Source: Bacteroidia bacterium
Lineage (GTDB): Bacteria > Bacteroidota > Bacteroidia > B-17B0 > Aurantibacillaceae
Reading direction: 5' to 3'
DNA length: 39,182 nucleotides
NCBI GenBank assembly: GCA_022842625.1
Contig: JALHPG010000021.1
Location: forward strand, 1-39,182
Shown here: one piece after another, positions 16,542 through 24,558 of the stretch
How positions within the stretch are numbered: position 1 is the first letter of the stretch
How the letters are laid out: each line of letters opens with the position of its first letter
Program-made: the position numbers and the translations under genes
Notes under the pieces: generated by a model
Told to the model about the DNA's origin: nothing
Database searches by the model: none
What the model saw: the letters and a program-made list of their open reading frames with translations, nothing else

Positions 16542-16558
16542 AATGCAAAATTTGCATT
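16542..16558. repeat. 17-base palindrome upstream of the aminotransferase gene
   Basis: AATGCAAA (16542-16549) and TTTGCATT (16551-16558) are perfect inverted arms around a single A, 8 bases upstream of the start codon at 16533. It lies in the 5' leader if transcription starts near 16611. It could be an operator or an mRNA hairpin that masks the start; this is only inferred from position and symmetry. Confidence 0.35.
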
Positions 16559-16614
16559 TTTTTAACGCTTAAACAGCTTATAATCAATTAACTTAATAAC
16601 AGTTAAAAGTTAAT

Positions 16615-16622
16615 CAAATGTA
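16615..16622 (-). promoter_or_regulatory. Candidate -7 element for the aminotransferase operon
   Basis: TACATTTG on the minus strand fits TAnnTTTG exactly. A TTTG box lies further upstream (16650-16653), but the 27-base spacing is too long for a standard pair. The implied leader is about 75 bases and would contain the palindrome at 16542-16558. Confidence 0.4.
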
Positions 16623-16699
16623 TTTATGGCATGCCTACCTACGTAGTTGCAAAACATAAAATACATGACAATTTAGCGTTAATAAAATTTTGCACAATA

Positions 16700-16731
16700 T
16701 TTGAAAGAAAAGAATTCAAACAGTACATTTG
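16700..16731 (+). promoter_or_regulatory. Promoter of clpP (-33 TTTG, -7 TACATTTG)
   Basis: TTTG (16700-16703), a 20-base spacer and TACATTTG (16724-16731) match the Bacteroidota consensus TTTG-N17-23-TAnnTTTG at every defined position. Transcription would start near 16735, about 20 bases before the clpP ATG. Confidence 0.75.
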
Positions 16732-16755
16732 AATTAACTTAAAATTTTAGAAATT

Positions 16756-17427
16756 ATGTTTGATAATAATGAATTTAAAAAATATGCCACAAAACACAGA
16801 GGCATCAACAGTTTAACTTACGATAGTTATACTTCTCGCATACAATCATCTTTAACGCCATATATTATTGAGGAACGTCAATTAAACGTTGCGCAAATGG
16901 ACGTTTTCTCTCGTTTAATGATGGATCGTATTATTTTTTTAGGAACAGGAATTAACGATCAGGTTGCAAATATTGTTCAGGCACAATTACTTTTTTTAGA
17001 AAGTGTTGATGCGAAAAAAGATATTCAAATTTATGTCAACTCCCCGGGAGGAAGTGTTTACGCAGGTTTAGGTATTTACGATACTATGCAGATCATTAAG
17101 CCGGATGTTGCAACTATTTGTACAGGAATGGCAGCAAGTATGGGTGCAGTGTTACAGTGCGCCGGCGCAAAAGGTAAACGTACTGCTTTAAAACATGCAC
17201 GTATTATGATCCATCAGCCAATGGGTGGAGCAGAAGGACAAGCAAGTGATATCGAAATTACAGCTCGCGAGATCCAAAAATTAAAAAAGGAATTATATGA
17301 GATCATTGCTTTTCATAGCGGACAAACATACGAGAAAGTATGGGAAAACAGTGATCGTGATTATTGGATGATCGCAGCAGAAGCAAAGGAATACGGAATG
17401 ATAGACGAAGTTCTTGAAAGAAAATAA
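16756..17427 (+). CDS. clpP: ATP-dependent Clp protease proteolytic subunit
   Basis: ClpP is the serine peptidase that forms the tetradecameric chamber of the Clp protease, fed by ClpX or ClpA/C. The catalytic triad is intact: Ser128 in TGMAASMGAVLQC, His153 in RIMIHQPMGGAEGQ, and Asp202 in SDRDYWMIAAEA. Other family segments are DRIIFLGTGINDQVAN and QIYVNSPGGSVYAGLGIYDT, which lines the substrate cleft. The 223 residues include an N-terminal extension (about residues 1-32) that is probably a processed propeptide. The gene is monocistronic, bracketed by a consensus promoter and a strong terminator. Neither clpX nor tig (trigger factor), the usual partners in many bacteria, is adjacent. Confidence 0.97.
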   Translation: MFDNNEFKKYATKHRGINSLTYDSYTSRIQSSLTPYIIEERQLNVAQMDVFSRLMMDRIIFLGTGINDQVANIVQAQLLFLESVDAKKDIQIYVNSPGGSVYAGLGIYDTMQIIKPDVATICTGMAASMGAVLQCAGAKGKRTALKHARIMIHQPMGGAEGQASDIEITAREIQKLKKELYEIIAFHSGQTYEKVWENSDRDYWMIAAEAKEYGMIDEVLERK

Positions 17428-17445
17428 ATTTACAAGTATAATTAA

Positions 17446-17480
17446 ATCCCTCAAAACACTGTTTTGGGGGATTTTTGTTT
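17446..17480 (+). terminator. Intrinsic terminator of clpP
   Basis: ATCCCTCAAAAC (17446-17457) pairs with GTTTTGGGGGAT (17461-17472), 12 bp with one T-G wobble and an ACT loop. The T-tract TTTTGTTTT follows directly. It lies 18 bases after the clpP stop codon. Confidence 0.92.
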
Positions 17481-17508
17481 TAAAAAATCATAAAATAAGA
17501 TGATAAAT

Positions 17509-17539
17509 TTTGTGTTTAAGGCAGATATAAATATATTTG
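17509..17539 (+). promoter_or_regulatory. Promoter (-33 TTTG, -7 TATATTTG) of the secreted protein gene
   Basis: TTTG (17509-17512), a 19-base spacer and TATATTTG (17532-17539) form a perfect Bacteroidota promoter. It decides the downstream start: an in-frame TTG at 17537 lies inside the -7 box and cannot be translated from this transcript, so the ATG at 17564 is the true start. Confidence 0.78.
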
Positions 17540-17563
17540 ATATTAATTACTAACCTAATAATT

Positions 17564-18223
17564 ATGAAAAAAATACTTTCAGCGTTTTTTATTGCCTCAT
17601 CGGTAGTCCTTTTGGCACAACCTAAAGGAAAAGACCCTAAAATGGCAGCAACTTTAACTCCGGGATACTATTGTAATTTAAAAGGTGATACCATAAAAGG
17701 CGAGATTCAAACTAATCCAACAAATGGAGAAGTAGATTTTTATAAAGGGTTTAATTTTAAACCAAAAGGACCTGGAAAAGTAACTGCTATTAGCAACAAA
17801 AAAGCTAAAGCTTATGGCTTTGATGGAAGACATTTTACCTTAATTCCTTTTGATGCTGATTTTGCATATATTGAATACATAGCAAAAGGACGTTTAAATT
17901 TTATGGAATATAAATTTGCCGGTTCTATTGCCGGACAACCGGGTGTTGAAAGCAGATTTTTTATTCAAGATACTAAGGCTGATGAATCTTCGGCCGAACT
18001 AAGAGAATTAAAACAGATCTCAGAAAAATTCTATAAAAAAGATGTTAAGCCTTATATGAAGGCTCAAATAGCAACTTGGGAGAACTTAGATAAATTTACT
18101 TTTAATAAAGAAGTGCTAGCGAATGCTATTAGAGAATTTAACAGATACTACGATACCGGACCAACCAAAGTAGAGGTTGAAACCGAGAAGGTTACAGATG
18201 AAGCAAAAGAAGAAACTGAATAA
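17564..18223 (+). CDS. Secreted protein of unknown function
   Basis: A 219-residue protein with a signal peptide (MKKILSAFFIASSVVLLAQ) and no lipobox or sorting domain, so probably periplasmic or secreted. The mature part opens PKGKDPKMAATLTPGYYCN and continues LKGDTIKGEIQTNP, then a Lys/Pro/Gly-rich stretch and AKAYGFDGRHFTLIPFDADF. The 'receive-strand plus polar turn' style resembles other uncharacterised Bacteroidota secreted proteins, but I cannot name a family. The last 25 residues are highly acidic and basic alternating (VEVETEKVTDEAKEETE). The ATG is chosen because it starts the signal peptide and lies downstream of the promoter; an upstream TTG would extend it by 9 residues. Promoter and terminator make it monocistronic. 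Confidence 0.75.
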   Translation: MKKILSAFFIASSVVLLAQPKGKDPKMAATLTPGYYCNLKGDTIKGEIQTNPTNGEVDFYKGFNFKPKGPGKVTAISNKKAKAYGFDGRHFTLIPFDADFAYIEYIAKGRLNFMEYKFAGSIAGQPGVESRFFIQDTKADESSAELRELKQISEKFYKKDVKPYMKAQIATWENLDKFTFNKEVLANAIREFNRYYDTGPTKVEVETEKVTDEAKEETE

Positions 18224-18224
18224 T

Positions 18225-18269
18225 AAAGCAAAAAAAATCCCTCCTAAAAAGAGGGATTTTTTTTGCTTT
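18225..18269 (+). terminator. Long perfect-stem intrinsic terminator
   Basis: A 19-bp perfect inverted repeat (18225-18243 and 18251-18269) with core ATCCCTC/GAGGGAT flanked by an eight-base A-run and T-run and AAAGC/GCTTT ends; the loop is CTAAAAA. It begins one base after the stop codon region of the secreted protein gene. The T-run inside the stem makes it effective in the plus direction, and its symmetry allows the minus direction too. Confidence 0.9.
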
Positions 18270-18410
18270 AAATTCTTTTGAGATCGGATATTTTTAAGCG
18301 AACAAAAATAGCATTTGGTCTAATTGCTTAATTTTTGGTTAAAAACGATGGGAAATTAAAAAAAGAATTTTGATATTCATCTTCGTAAAAAAAATCTCAA
18401 AATCTCCTTT

Positions 18411-18521
18411 ATGAATAATTTACAGATCGTTGTTAACCAAATGTTTTTTTCAAAACATCTTTCGTATCAAATTCTTTTTGCTTTTGTTTTAATGGTTTTT
18501 GCAACTTTACAAGGTAGTTAA
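18411..18521 (+). CDS. Possible 36-residue hydrophobic peptide
   Basis: An ATG at 18411 opens a 36-codon frame ending at TAA 18519-18521. The peptide has a polar start (MNNLQIVVNQMFFSKH) and a hydrophobic second half (LSYQILFAFVLMVFATLQGS), like a small single-pass membrane protein. It overlaps the 3' end of the opposing tcdA gene by 4 bases. No promoter matching the local consensus was found upstream, and in AT-rich DNA a hydrophobic frame of this size arises easily by chance. The rest of 18270-18517 shows nothing else. Low confidence; recorded because it sits in an otherwise empty gap. Confidence 0.18.
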   Translation: MNNLQIVVNQMFFSKHLSYQILFAFVLMVFATLQGS

Positions 18522-19264
18522 CTCTTTTTTGGCGTTTTCACTTCCTTCCATCCAACTATATCTCTTATTACAACAGATGCACAGGTTAAACCAAATGCTG
18601 CAGGTAAATAAGATATTGTGCCATAGGCTGATTTTTTAAATTTACTGCCGTCTGTTTTCATTATCGAATGTTTTGCAGGTAGCTCTGTGCTAAAAACAGA
18701 GTTAATGCCTTTATAAATATTCATATATCTTAAGCGTTTACGCACATATTGCGCCATTGGGCAATTATAGGTTTGTGCAATATCTACTACTTGTATTTTT
18801 GTAGGATCCATTTTACCGCCGGCTCCCATACTCGAAATAATGCGTTGGTTATTAAAATAAGCGGTTTGCAGTAAATATAATTTTGGAGAGATACTATCGA
18901 TCGCATCAATTACATAAGTAAATTTCTGAGTCATAAAATCTTTCATGTCATCTGGGTTTTTGAAAGATTCTATAACAGTTAAGTCAACTTCGGGATTAAT
19001 TAATTTTATTCTTTCTCCCATTAAAACAGCTTTATTTAATCCGTGTGTTGAGGTTAAGGCTTGCAACTGCCTGTTTCTGTTTGTAGGGTCCACCGTATCG
19101 CCATCAATAATGGTCATTTTGCCAACACCGCTTCTGGCAATTGCCTCCGCCGCATAAGAACCAACACCGCCAAGCCCAACAATTAAAACATGTGCGTTAT
19201 TTAGTTTCTCTAAACCTTTATTACCCACCAATAAGGTGGTGCGTTCCATCCAGCTTGTATCCAT
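18518..19264 (-). CDS. tcdA: tRNA threonylcarbamoyladenosine dehydratase
   Basis: TcdA (CsdL/YgdL) is an E1-like, ATP-dependent enzyme that cyclises t6A to ct6A at position 37 of ANN-decoding tRNAs. The 248 residues start with the typical RTTLLVGNKGLEKLNNAHV and contain the ATP-binding Rossmann motif VLIVGLGGVGSYAAEAIARS (26-45), TIIDGDTVDPTNRNRQL with the conserved Asp and Arg residues, DAIDSISPKLYLL, and the SMGAGGKMDPT loop. It is slightly shorter than the E. coli protein (about 268). Generic ThiF/MoeB functions are less likely because the N-terminal segment and the NRNRQ and SMGAGG motifs are TcdA-like. Its ATG overlaps the stop codon of the upstream tatD-like gene by one base (TAATG on the minus strand), implying translational coupling. 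Confidence 0.93.
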   Translation of the reverse strand: MDTSWMERTTLLVGNKGLEKLNNAHVLIVGLGGVGSYAAEAIARSGVGKMTIIDGDTVDPTNRNRQLQALTSTHGLNKAVLMGERIKLINPEVDLTVIESFKNPDDMKDFMTQKFTYVIDAIDSISPKLYLLQTAYFNNQRIISSMGAGGKMDPTKIQVVDIAQTYNCPMAQYVRKRLRYMNIYKGINSVFSTELPAKHSIMKTDGSKFKKSAYGTISYLPAAFGLTCASVVIRDIVGWKEVKTPKKS

Positions 19265-19911
19265 TAAAGTTTTGTTTTAAAAACGGTTTCAAAATTACTT
19301 TGTATTTGTTGTTTTATTATTTCTTCATCTATACCTAAAAGCTCTGAGGCTTTTTTGTAAATGTATTTTATAGAAATATCTGCGTCATCGGTTTCTAAAA
19401 AGAAATTTTTGCGACCAACATTTTTTATTGCTTTGGCGGCATTTGATTCATAGCCTAATAAGGCTTTTCCAAACGAAAAATAAAATCCTTCGTTAACCAT
19501 TACACGCGCAATATTCTCGTTATTATTAAAGCCATGTATGATCACCGGAACTTTATTGTCATTTAAATTCAAACAATTAATTAATTCATTAAATGCTTTA
19601 ACACAATGTATGATCAATGGCTTATTAATTTTATTGGCAATTTTTATTTGTTCAACAAACACCTCTTCCTGAAGGTCGAAATCTACTTTGCTGAGTTTAT
19701 CTAAACCACATTCACCAATGGCTAAACAGCGCTTTTCGTGTGCAATAACTTCCAATTTATTTAATTGGTCATGGTAGGTTTCTTTATCAATATACCAAGG
19801 ATGTAAGCCATACGAGTAATGATTGGCTTTATCAGTTGAATCCATATCCTGATTCACCAATTCTAGTTTGGCATCGTGTACCTGGGTATGTGTGTGGGTG
19901 TTAATAAACAC
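19264..19911 (-). CDS. TatD family metal-dependent hydrolase
   Basis: A 215-residue amidohydrolase-fold enzyme. Metal-ligand motifs are in order: NTHTHTQ near the N-terminus, GECGLDKLS, LIIHCVKAFNE, VIIHGFNNN and FLETDDAD. TatD proteins are mostly metal-dependent nucleases involved in DNA repair or degradation. It is shorter than the typical 255-265 residues, lacking loops around SYGLHPWYIDK and after the last ligand, as in other Bacteroidota members known to me. Substrate is not assigned. It precedes tcdA with a one-base stop/start overlap, so both proteins are made from one transcript. Confidence 0.9.
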   Translation of the reverse strand: MFINTHTHTQVHDAKLELVNQDMDSTDKANHYSYGLHPWYIDKETYHDQLNKLEVIAHEKRCLAIGECGLDKLSKVDFDLQEEVFVEQIKIANKINKPLIIHCVKAFNELINCLNLNDNKVPVIIHGFNNNENIARVMVNEGFYFSFGKALLGYESNAAKAIKNVGRKNFFLETDDADISIKYIYKKASELLGIDEEIIKQQIQSNFETVFKTKL

Positions 19912-19982
19912 AATTAAAGTTTTCTGTTTTTGGTTAAATTACAAAAGCCAAACTTAGTAACTTTAAAAATCAAAATTTTAGT

Positions 19983-21404
19983 ATGGGTTTGGATAATTAT
20001 AACAACGTAACGTCAATAACATTTAAAGAGCTTGAAGCCATTGTTGGCGCCGATTATATTAGCTCAGATAAAGAGCAATTAGAGAAATACGGACAAGATG
20101 AGACCGAAGACCTGATCTTTTTTGCCGATGTGGTAGTTAAACCTCAAACTGTTGAGCAGGTAGCGGCCATTGCTAAAATTTGCAACAACAATAAAATTCC
20201 ATTAACCACGCGCGGTGCGGGTACAGGCTTGAGTGGCGGCGCGTTGCCAATTAAAGGTGGCGTGTTGTTAAGCATGGAAAAATTCAATAAAATTTTATCG
20301 ATCGATGAGCGTAATTTACAGGCTACTGTTGAACCGGGAGTTATCAATTATATTTTTCAGGAAGAAGTAAAAAAAGTGGGTTTGTTTTATCCGCCCGATC
20401 CTGCCAGCTGGGGAAGCTGCAGCCTTGGTGGAAACATTGCTCATAGCAGTGGCGGACCAAAAGCGGTTAAATACGGTACCACCCGCGATTATGTTTTGAA
20501 TTTAGAAGTAGTAATGCCAAATGGTGAAATAATTTGGACAGGTGCTAACACGCTAAAATATTCTACAGGCTATAATCTTACGCATTTAATGGTTGGCAGC
20601 GAAGGAACTCTTGGGATCGTCACTAAGATCGTTTTTAAATTAATTCCATTGCCAAAGCACGACTTACTCATGTTAATTCCGTTTGAAAGTGCAGAGCAAG
20701 CTTGTAAAGCTGTTGGTGAAGTGTTTAGAGCCGGAATTACTCCAAGTGCCATGGAATTTATGGAGCGTGATGCAATAGACTGGAGTATCAAGTTTTCTGG
20801 CGATGTAAATTTTAATATTAAGCCCGAGTGGCAGGCACTTTTGTTGGTTGAGGTAGACGGAAATAATATGGATGTGTTAATGAGCGATTGCGAAGCGATT
20901 AGCACAGTAATGCAGAATAATAATTGCGATGAGATCTTATTTGCCGATAGCGCCGAACAAAAAAATGCGTTGTGGAAAATAAGACGGAAAGTAGGGGAGG
21001 CGGTAAAAAGTAACAGCGTTTATAAAGAGGAAGATACCGTTGTGCCTCGTGCTGAATTACCAAAGCTTTTAAAAGGTGTGAAAGAAATTGGAAAAAAATA
21101 TGGCTTTCAGTCGGTCTGTTATGGTCATGCCGGAGATGGGAATTTACATGTTAACATTATTAAAGGTGATCTAAGTGATGCTGTTTGGGATAATGATCTG
21201 CCAAAAGGAATTACCGAAATTTTTGAACTCTGTAAAAGTTTAGGAGGTACTATTAGCGGTGAGCATGGTATAGGTCTTGTGCAAAAAAGTTATTTGCCAA
21301 TTGTGTTTAGTCCGTTTCATTTAGAGTTAATGCGAAATATTAAAAAAGTATTTGATCCTAATTACATTTTAAATCCCGGGAAAATTTTCGATCAAGAAGG
21401 TTAA
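19983..21404 (+). CDS. FAD-linked oxidase, GlcD / D-lactate dehydrogenase type
   Basis: A 473-residue flavoprotein of the FAD_binding_4 plus FAD-oxidase C-terminal architecture. The FAD-binding segment PLTTRGAGTGLSGGALP (73-89) is followed by PPDPASWGSCSLGGNIAHSS, GGPKAVKYGTTRDYVL, and VGSEGTLGIVTKIV. The C-terminal catalytic domain has the conserved CYGHAGDGNLHVNI and the SGEHGIGLVQKSY motif. The family oxidises 2-hydroxy acids such as glycolate and D-lactate (GlcD, Dld) and passes electrons onward; which acid is used cannot be read off. GlcE and GlcF (FeS) genes are not next to it, so a stand-alone D-lactate dehydrogenase-like role is more likely than a three-subunit glycolate oxidase. It is divergent from tatD with 71 bases between. 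Confidence 0.9.
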   Translation: MGLDNYNNVTSITFKELEAIVGADYISSDKEQLEKYGQDETEDLIFFADVVVKPQTVEQVAAIAKICNNNKIPLTTRGAGTGLSGGALPIKGGVLLSMEKFNKILSIDERNLQATVEPGVINYIFQEEVKKVGLFYPPDPASWGSCSLGGNIAHSSGGPKAVKYGTTRDYVLNLEVVMPNGEIIWTGANTLKYSTGYNLTHLMVGSEGTLGIVTKIVFKLIPLPKHDLLMLIPFESAEQACKAVGEVFRAGITPSAMEFMERDAIDWSIKFSGDVNFNIKPEWQALLLVEVDGNNMDVLMSDCEAISTVMQNNNCDEILFADSAEQKNALWKIRRKVGEAVKSNSVYKEEDTVVPRAELPKLLKGVKEIGKKYGFQSVCYGHAGDGNLHVNIIKGDLSDAVWDNDLPKGITEIFELCKSLGGTISGEHGIGLVQKSYLPIVFSPFHLELMRNIKKVFDPNYILNPGKIFDQEG

Positions 21405-21478
21405 TAATCATTGAAGTATTTCTTTACGATTTTTGCAAATTATAATTATATTTAATAAACCATTTTAAGTTAAGCCAC

Positions 21479-23479
21479 ATGAAAAAACAATTATTTATTT
21501 TAATATTTTTTGCTGCAATTATAAGTCATGCGCAAAACCAGCCGTTTAAAAGAACCTGTGGCACAGAAACTCCTTCTAATGAGTGGAATGAATGGTTCAA
21601 CAATAAAGTGATAGAGTTTAAAAAAAACAGTGCCAATCAAAAAGATCAAAATGCAAATTACACTATTCCGGTAATTTTTCACGTGATTCATGGCGGTCAA
21701 AGTGTTGGCGCATTTCCTAATATATCTCAAGCGCAAATAAATTCACAAATTACTATTTTAAATAATGATTTTGCCGGCACGGGTTTAAACGTTGGTAATT
21801 TTTCAAGCACAGGTTTTTCTCCATCGTTAATTGCAAATTGTAATGTTAACTTTTGTTTAGCCGATAAAAATCCTTCAGGAAATAATTTGGCTGAAAAAGG
21901 AATTGAGCGATTAAATTATATTACAAATGGATGGGCAGATCCGAATTCGTTTACTACAATTACGAATTTTAGAAATTATATTGAAAATACAATTAAACCA
22001 AATACAATTTGGGATCCTACACGTTATTTAAATATTTGGATCACCGATGTAAACCCGGCAGTTGGTTTATTAGGTTATGCAACTTTTCCATCTGGTACCG
22101 GTTTAAATGGTTTAACGAGTGGCTTAGGAACAGCAACTACTGATGGCGTTTGGTGCTGGACACCAACCATTGGTGATGTTGGCACATTGTATCCTCCTTA
22201 CGACAAAGGGAGAACTGCCACACACGAAATTGGACACTGGTTGGGCTTACGCCACATATGGGGAGATGCAGGTTGTGGAAATGATTTTTGTGCCGATACG
22301 CCAACACAACAACAAGAGAATACAGGTTGTCCAACTTTTCCAAGTGGCAGTTGTTCTAATGGACCTAATGGAGATATGTTCATGAATTTTATGGATTACT
22401 CAAATGATCTATGTTTATATATGTTCACCAACGATCAACGTTCGCGTATTCAAACAGCTATGGCTAGTTGCCCATTTAGAACGCAATTAACGGCAAGCTC
22501 TGCAACGTTATGTACAACACCGCCTGTAATTTGTTCATATACTTTATCTAATTTTTCAAATACCGATACTCTGGCAAATCCTTTAGGAGTTAGGCGAGCA
22601 ACTGCTTCTCCAACAGAAACTTTTTGTACACAAGGTGCTGGAAAAGCCGGATACATTAGTGGTACAAATTGTTATGGTGATCTTGAAAAAGCTGAATTTA
22701 TTAGCGCTGCAAAATATTCAACAGCGGTTAACCCTTTAATTACAGGCGTAGTTGTTTTATTTTTTCAATATGCCAATACCGGAACCGATGGTACAGCTAA
22801 TATTGATCTGAACATTTATAGCGGTACTTCTGCGGCTTCTGCCCCAGGAACGTTATTAGGAACGACTACCGAAAATTTAGCAACAATTGCTGCTACAACA
22901 AACACAACAGCTGTTACCTTTTGCGGAAATCCTAATTTAGCGTTTGGTGTGCCGGTTATAATGCCTTATAAATTTACATTTGCTACACCAGTTGCAGCAC
23001 CTGCAAGTGGCGGTTTTTTTGCATCTGTTAGTATACCTAATACGCCAAATGATACAGCGGTTATTTTTGATAAATTAACCGGAACAAGCAATACAGCTTG
23101 GGAAAAATGGAGCGATAACAGTTGGCATGATATGAAAATTGCATGGGGAGGAAGTCGCAATTTTAATTTAGCTATTTTACCAATTATAGAATGCGGTGTG
23201 CTTGGTGTGAAAGAAAGCGCTATTTTAAACAGCAATATTAATTTATTTCCTAACCCTTCAAATGGCAATTTTAGTGTAATAACTACTTTTGCTAACTCTC
23301 AAACAATTGATGTAATTGTTTATGATATTTTTGGACAAACAGTTTATTTAAACAAACATCGTAACATTAAACAATCTATTATTGATATAAATTTGAGTGA
23401 ACAAGCTGCCGGAATTTATTTTGTTGAAATAAATAATGGCAAAGAGAAAACCGTTAAGAAACTAGTGTTGAGTAAGTAA
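21479..23479 (+). CDS. M43 (pappalysin-family) metalloprotease with T9SS sorting domain
   Basis: A 666-residue secreted protease. After the signal peptide (MKKQLFILIFFAAIISHAQ) and a likely propeptide, the catalytic domain (about 60-335) has the extended zinc motif HEIGHWLGLRH (His249, Glu250, His253, His259), the Met-turn MNFMDYSND (Met305), and paired Cys residues in GDAGCGNDFCADTP and CPTFPSGSCSN. These are metzincin, cytophagalysin-like features. Residues about 350-570 form a beta-rich accessory domain with no catalytic motif. The C-terminus (585-666) is a T9SS type A domain: NLFPNPSNGNFSV, then a DVIVYDIFGQTVYLNK strand pair and AAGIYFVEINNGKEKTVKKL. It is probably secreted or surface-anchored and digests proteins outside the cell. 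The stop codon directly abuts that of the opposing rluD gene. Confidence 0.93.
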   Translation: MKKQLFILIFFAAIISHAQNQPFKRTCGTETPSNEWNEWFNNKVIEFKKNSANQKDQNANYTIPVIFHVIHGGQSVGAFPNISQAQINSQITILNNDFAGTGLNVGNFSSTGFSPSLIANCNVNFCLADKNPSGNNLAEKGIERLNYITNGWADPNSFTTITNFRNYIENTIKPNTIWDPTRYLNIWITDVNPAVGLLGYATFPSGTGLNGLTSGLGTATTDGVWCWTPTIGDVGTLYPPYDKGRTATHEIGHWLGLRHIWGDAGCGNDFCADTPTQQQENTGCPTFPSGSCSNGPNGDMFMNFMDYSNDLCLYMFTNDQRSRIQTAMASCPFRTQLTASSATLCTTPPVICSYTLSNFSNTDTLANPLGVRRATASPTETFCTQGAGKAGYISGTNCYGDLEKAEFISAAKYSTAVNPLITGVVVLFFQYANTGTDGTANIDLNIYSGTSAASAPGTLLGTTTENLATIAATTNTTAVTFCGNPNLAFGVPVIMPYKFTFATPVAAPASGGFFASVSIPNTPNDTAVIFDKLTGTSNTAWEKWSDNSWHDMKIAWGGSRNFNLAILPIIECGVLGVKESAILNSNINLFPNPSNGNFSVITTFANSQTIDVIVYDIFGQTVYLNKHRNIKQSIIDINLSEQAAGIYFVEINNGKEKTVKKLVLSK

Positions 23480-24553
23480 TTACTCCAACACTTTATCTTT
23501 CATATACTTTCTCCATTTTTCTAACACGGCTTGCATGTCGGCAGGGATCTCGCTATCAAAAAATAATTTTTCTCCGGTAATAGGGTGAGTTATACCAAGC
23601 GTTTTAGCGTGCAGTGCCTGGCGCGGCAATAACTCAAAACAATTTTGAATAAACTGTTTGTATTTTGCCGTATTTAATCCTTTTAAAATAATATCGCCGC
23701 CATATTCATTATCGTTAAATAATGGGTGACCAATACTTTTCATGTGCACACGTATTTGATGCGTGCGCCCGGTTTCTAATTTACATTCAATAAATGTTAC
23801 ATAACCAAAACGCTCAATTACTTTGTAATGTGTTACGGCATGCTTTCCTTCTTCGCTGCCGGGAGGGAACACATACATTTTTTTTCTGTCTCTTGGGTCG
23901 CGCCCAACGTTACCGGTAATGGTTCCTTCATCTTCTTTTAAATCGCCCCAACAAATAGCAATGTATTTTCTGTCCATTGTGCGGTCAAAAAAATCTTTTG
24001 CTAAACGTGTCATAGCAAGATCGGTTTTAGCGATGATAATAATGCCCGAAGTATTCTTATCAATGCGATGCACTAATCCCGGACGCTCGAGATACAGATC
24101 GTTATTTAATTTTGTTTTTGTTTTTGGTAAATTCTGAAAGTGAAAAGCCAATGCATTCACTAAAGTGCCTCTGTAATTACCGTAGGCAGGGTGAACCACC
24201 ATACCGGGTTTTTTATTTATTAAAACAATGTAATCGTCTTCAAAGGTGATATCTAATGGAATATCTTCAGGTACAACTTCTACATCACGAGGTGGTACTG
24301 TTAATACGATCGATATCTCATCAAAGGGTTTTGTTTTGTAATTAGATTTAACGGCTTTACCGTTCACTAATACTCTTCCTTCGTCGCAGGCATTTTGAAT
24401 TTTTGTACGAGTAGTATGGGCAACGCGTATCATGATAAATTTATCAATACGCATGGACACTTGTCCTTTTTCTACTTTAATGTTGTGATGTTCGTAAAGA
24501 GCTTGTTCTTCTTCTCCGCCGATTTCATCCGGCTCTTCTTCTATCTTTAACAT
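23480..24553 (-). CDS. RluA/RluD-family 23S rRNA pseudouridine synthase
   Basis: The enzyme isomerises uridines to pseudouridines in RNA. The 357 residues have an N-terminal S4 RNA-binding domain (about 34-90: MRIDKFIMIR, NACDEGRVLVNGKAVKSNYK) and a catalytic core with the strand DDYIVLINKKPGMVVHPAYG (106-125) and the family motif PGLVHRIDKNTSGIIIIAKT (158-177), Asp165 being the catalytic residue. The GRTHQIRVHMKSIGHPLF segment is also conserved. The S4 domain and spacing favour RluD over RluA or RluC. It is the last gene of a minus-strand operon behind a T9SS cargo and a PASTA protein (5-base gaps). Its stop codon touches that of the M43 protease gene with no intervening base. Confidence 0.94.
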   Translation of the reverse strand: MLKIEEEPDEIGGEEEQALYEHHNIKVEKGQVSMRIDKFIMIRVAHTTRTKIQNACDEGRVLVNGKAVKSNYKTKPFDEISIVLTVPPRDVEVVPEDIPLDITFEDDYIVLINKKPGMVVHPAYGNYRGTLVNALAFHFQNLPKTKTKLNNDLYLERPGLVHRIDKNTSGIIIIAKTDLAMTRLAKDFFDRTMDRKYIAICWGDLKEDEGTITGNVGRDPRDRKKMYVFPPGSEEGKHAVTHYKVIERFGYVTFIECKLETGRTHQIRVHMKSIGHPLFNDNEYGGDIILKGLNTAKYKQFIQNCFELLPRQALHAKTLGITHPITGEKLFFDSEIPADMQAVLEKWRKYMKDKVLE

Positions 24554-24558
24554 GGTGC

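Noticed and set aside
17537..17563. Longer TTG start for the secreted protein after clpP
   Set aside because: The TTG lies inside the -7 box, and the signal peptide begins at the ATG at 17564.
19983..21404. Three-subunit glycolate oxidase (glcDEF)
   Set aside because: Neither glcE nor glcF is adjacent; the gene stands alone.
21430..21454. Promoter for the M43 protease (TTTTTG ... TATATTTA)
   Set aside because: Spacing of only about 11 bases between the boxes is too short.
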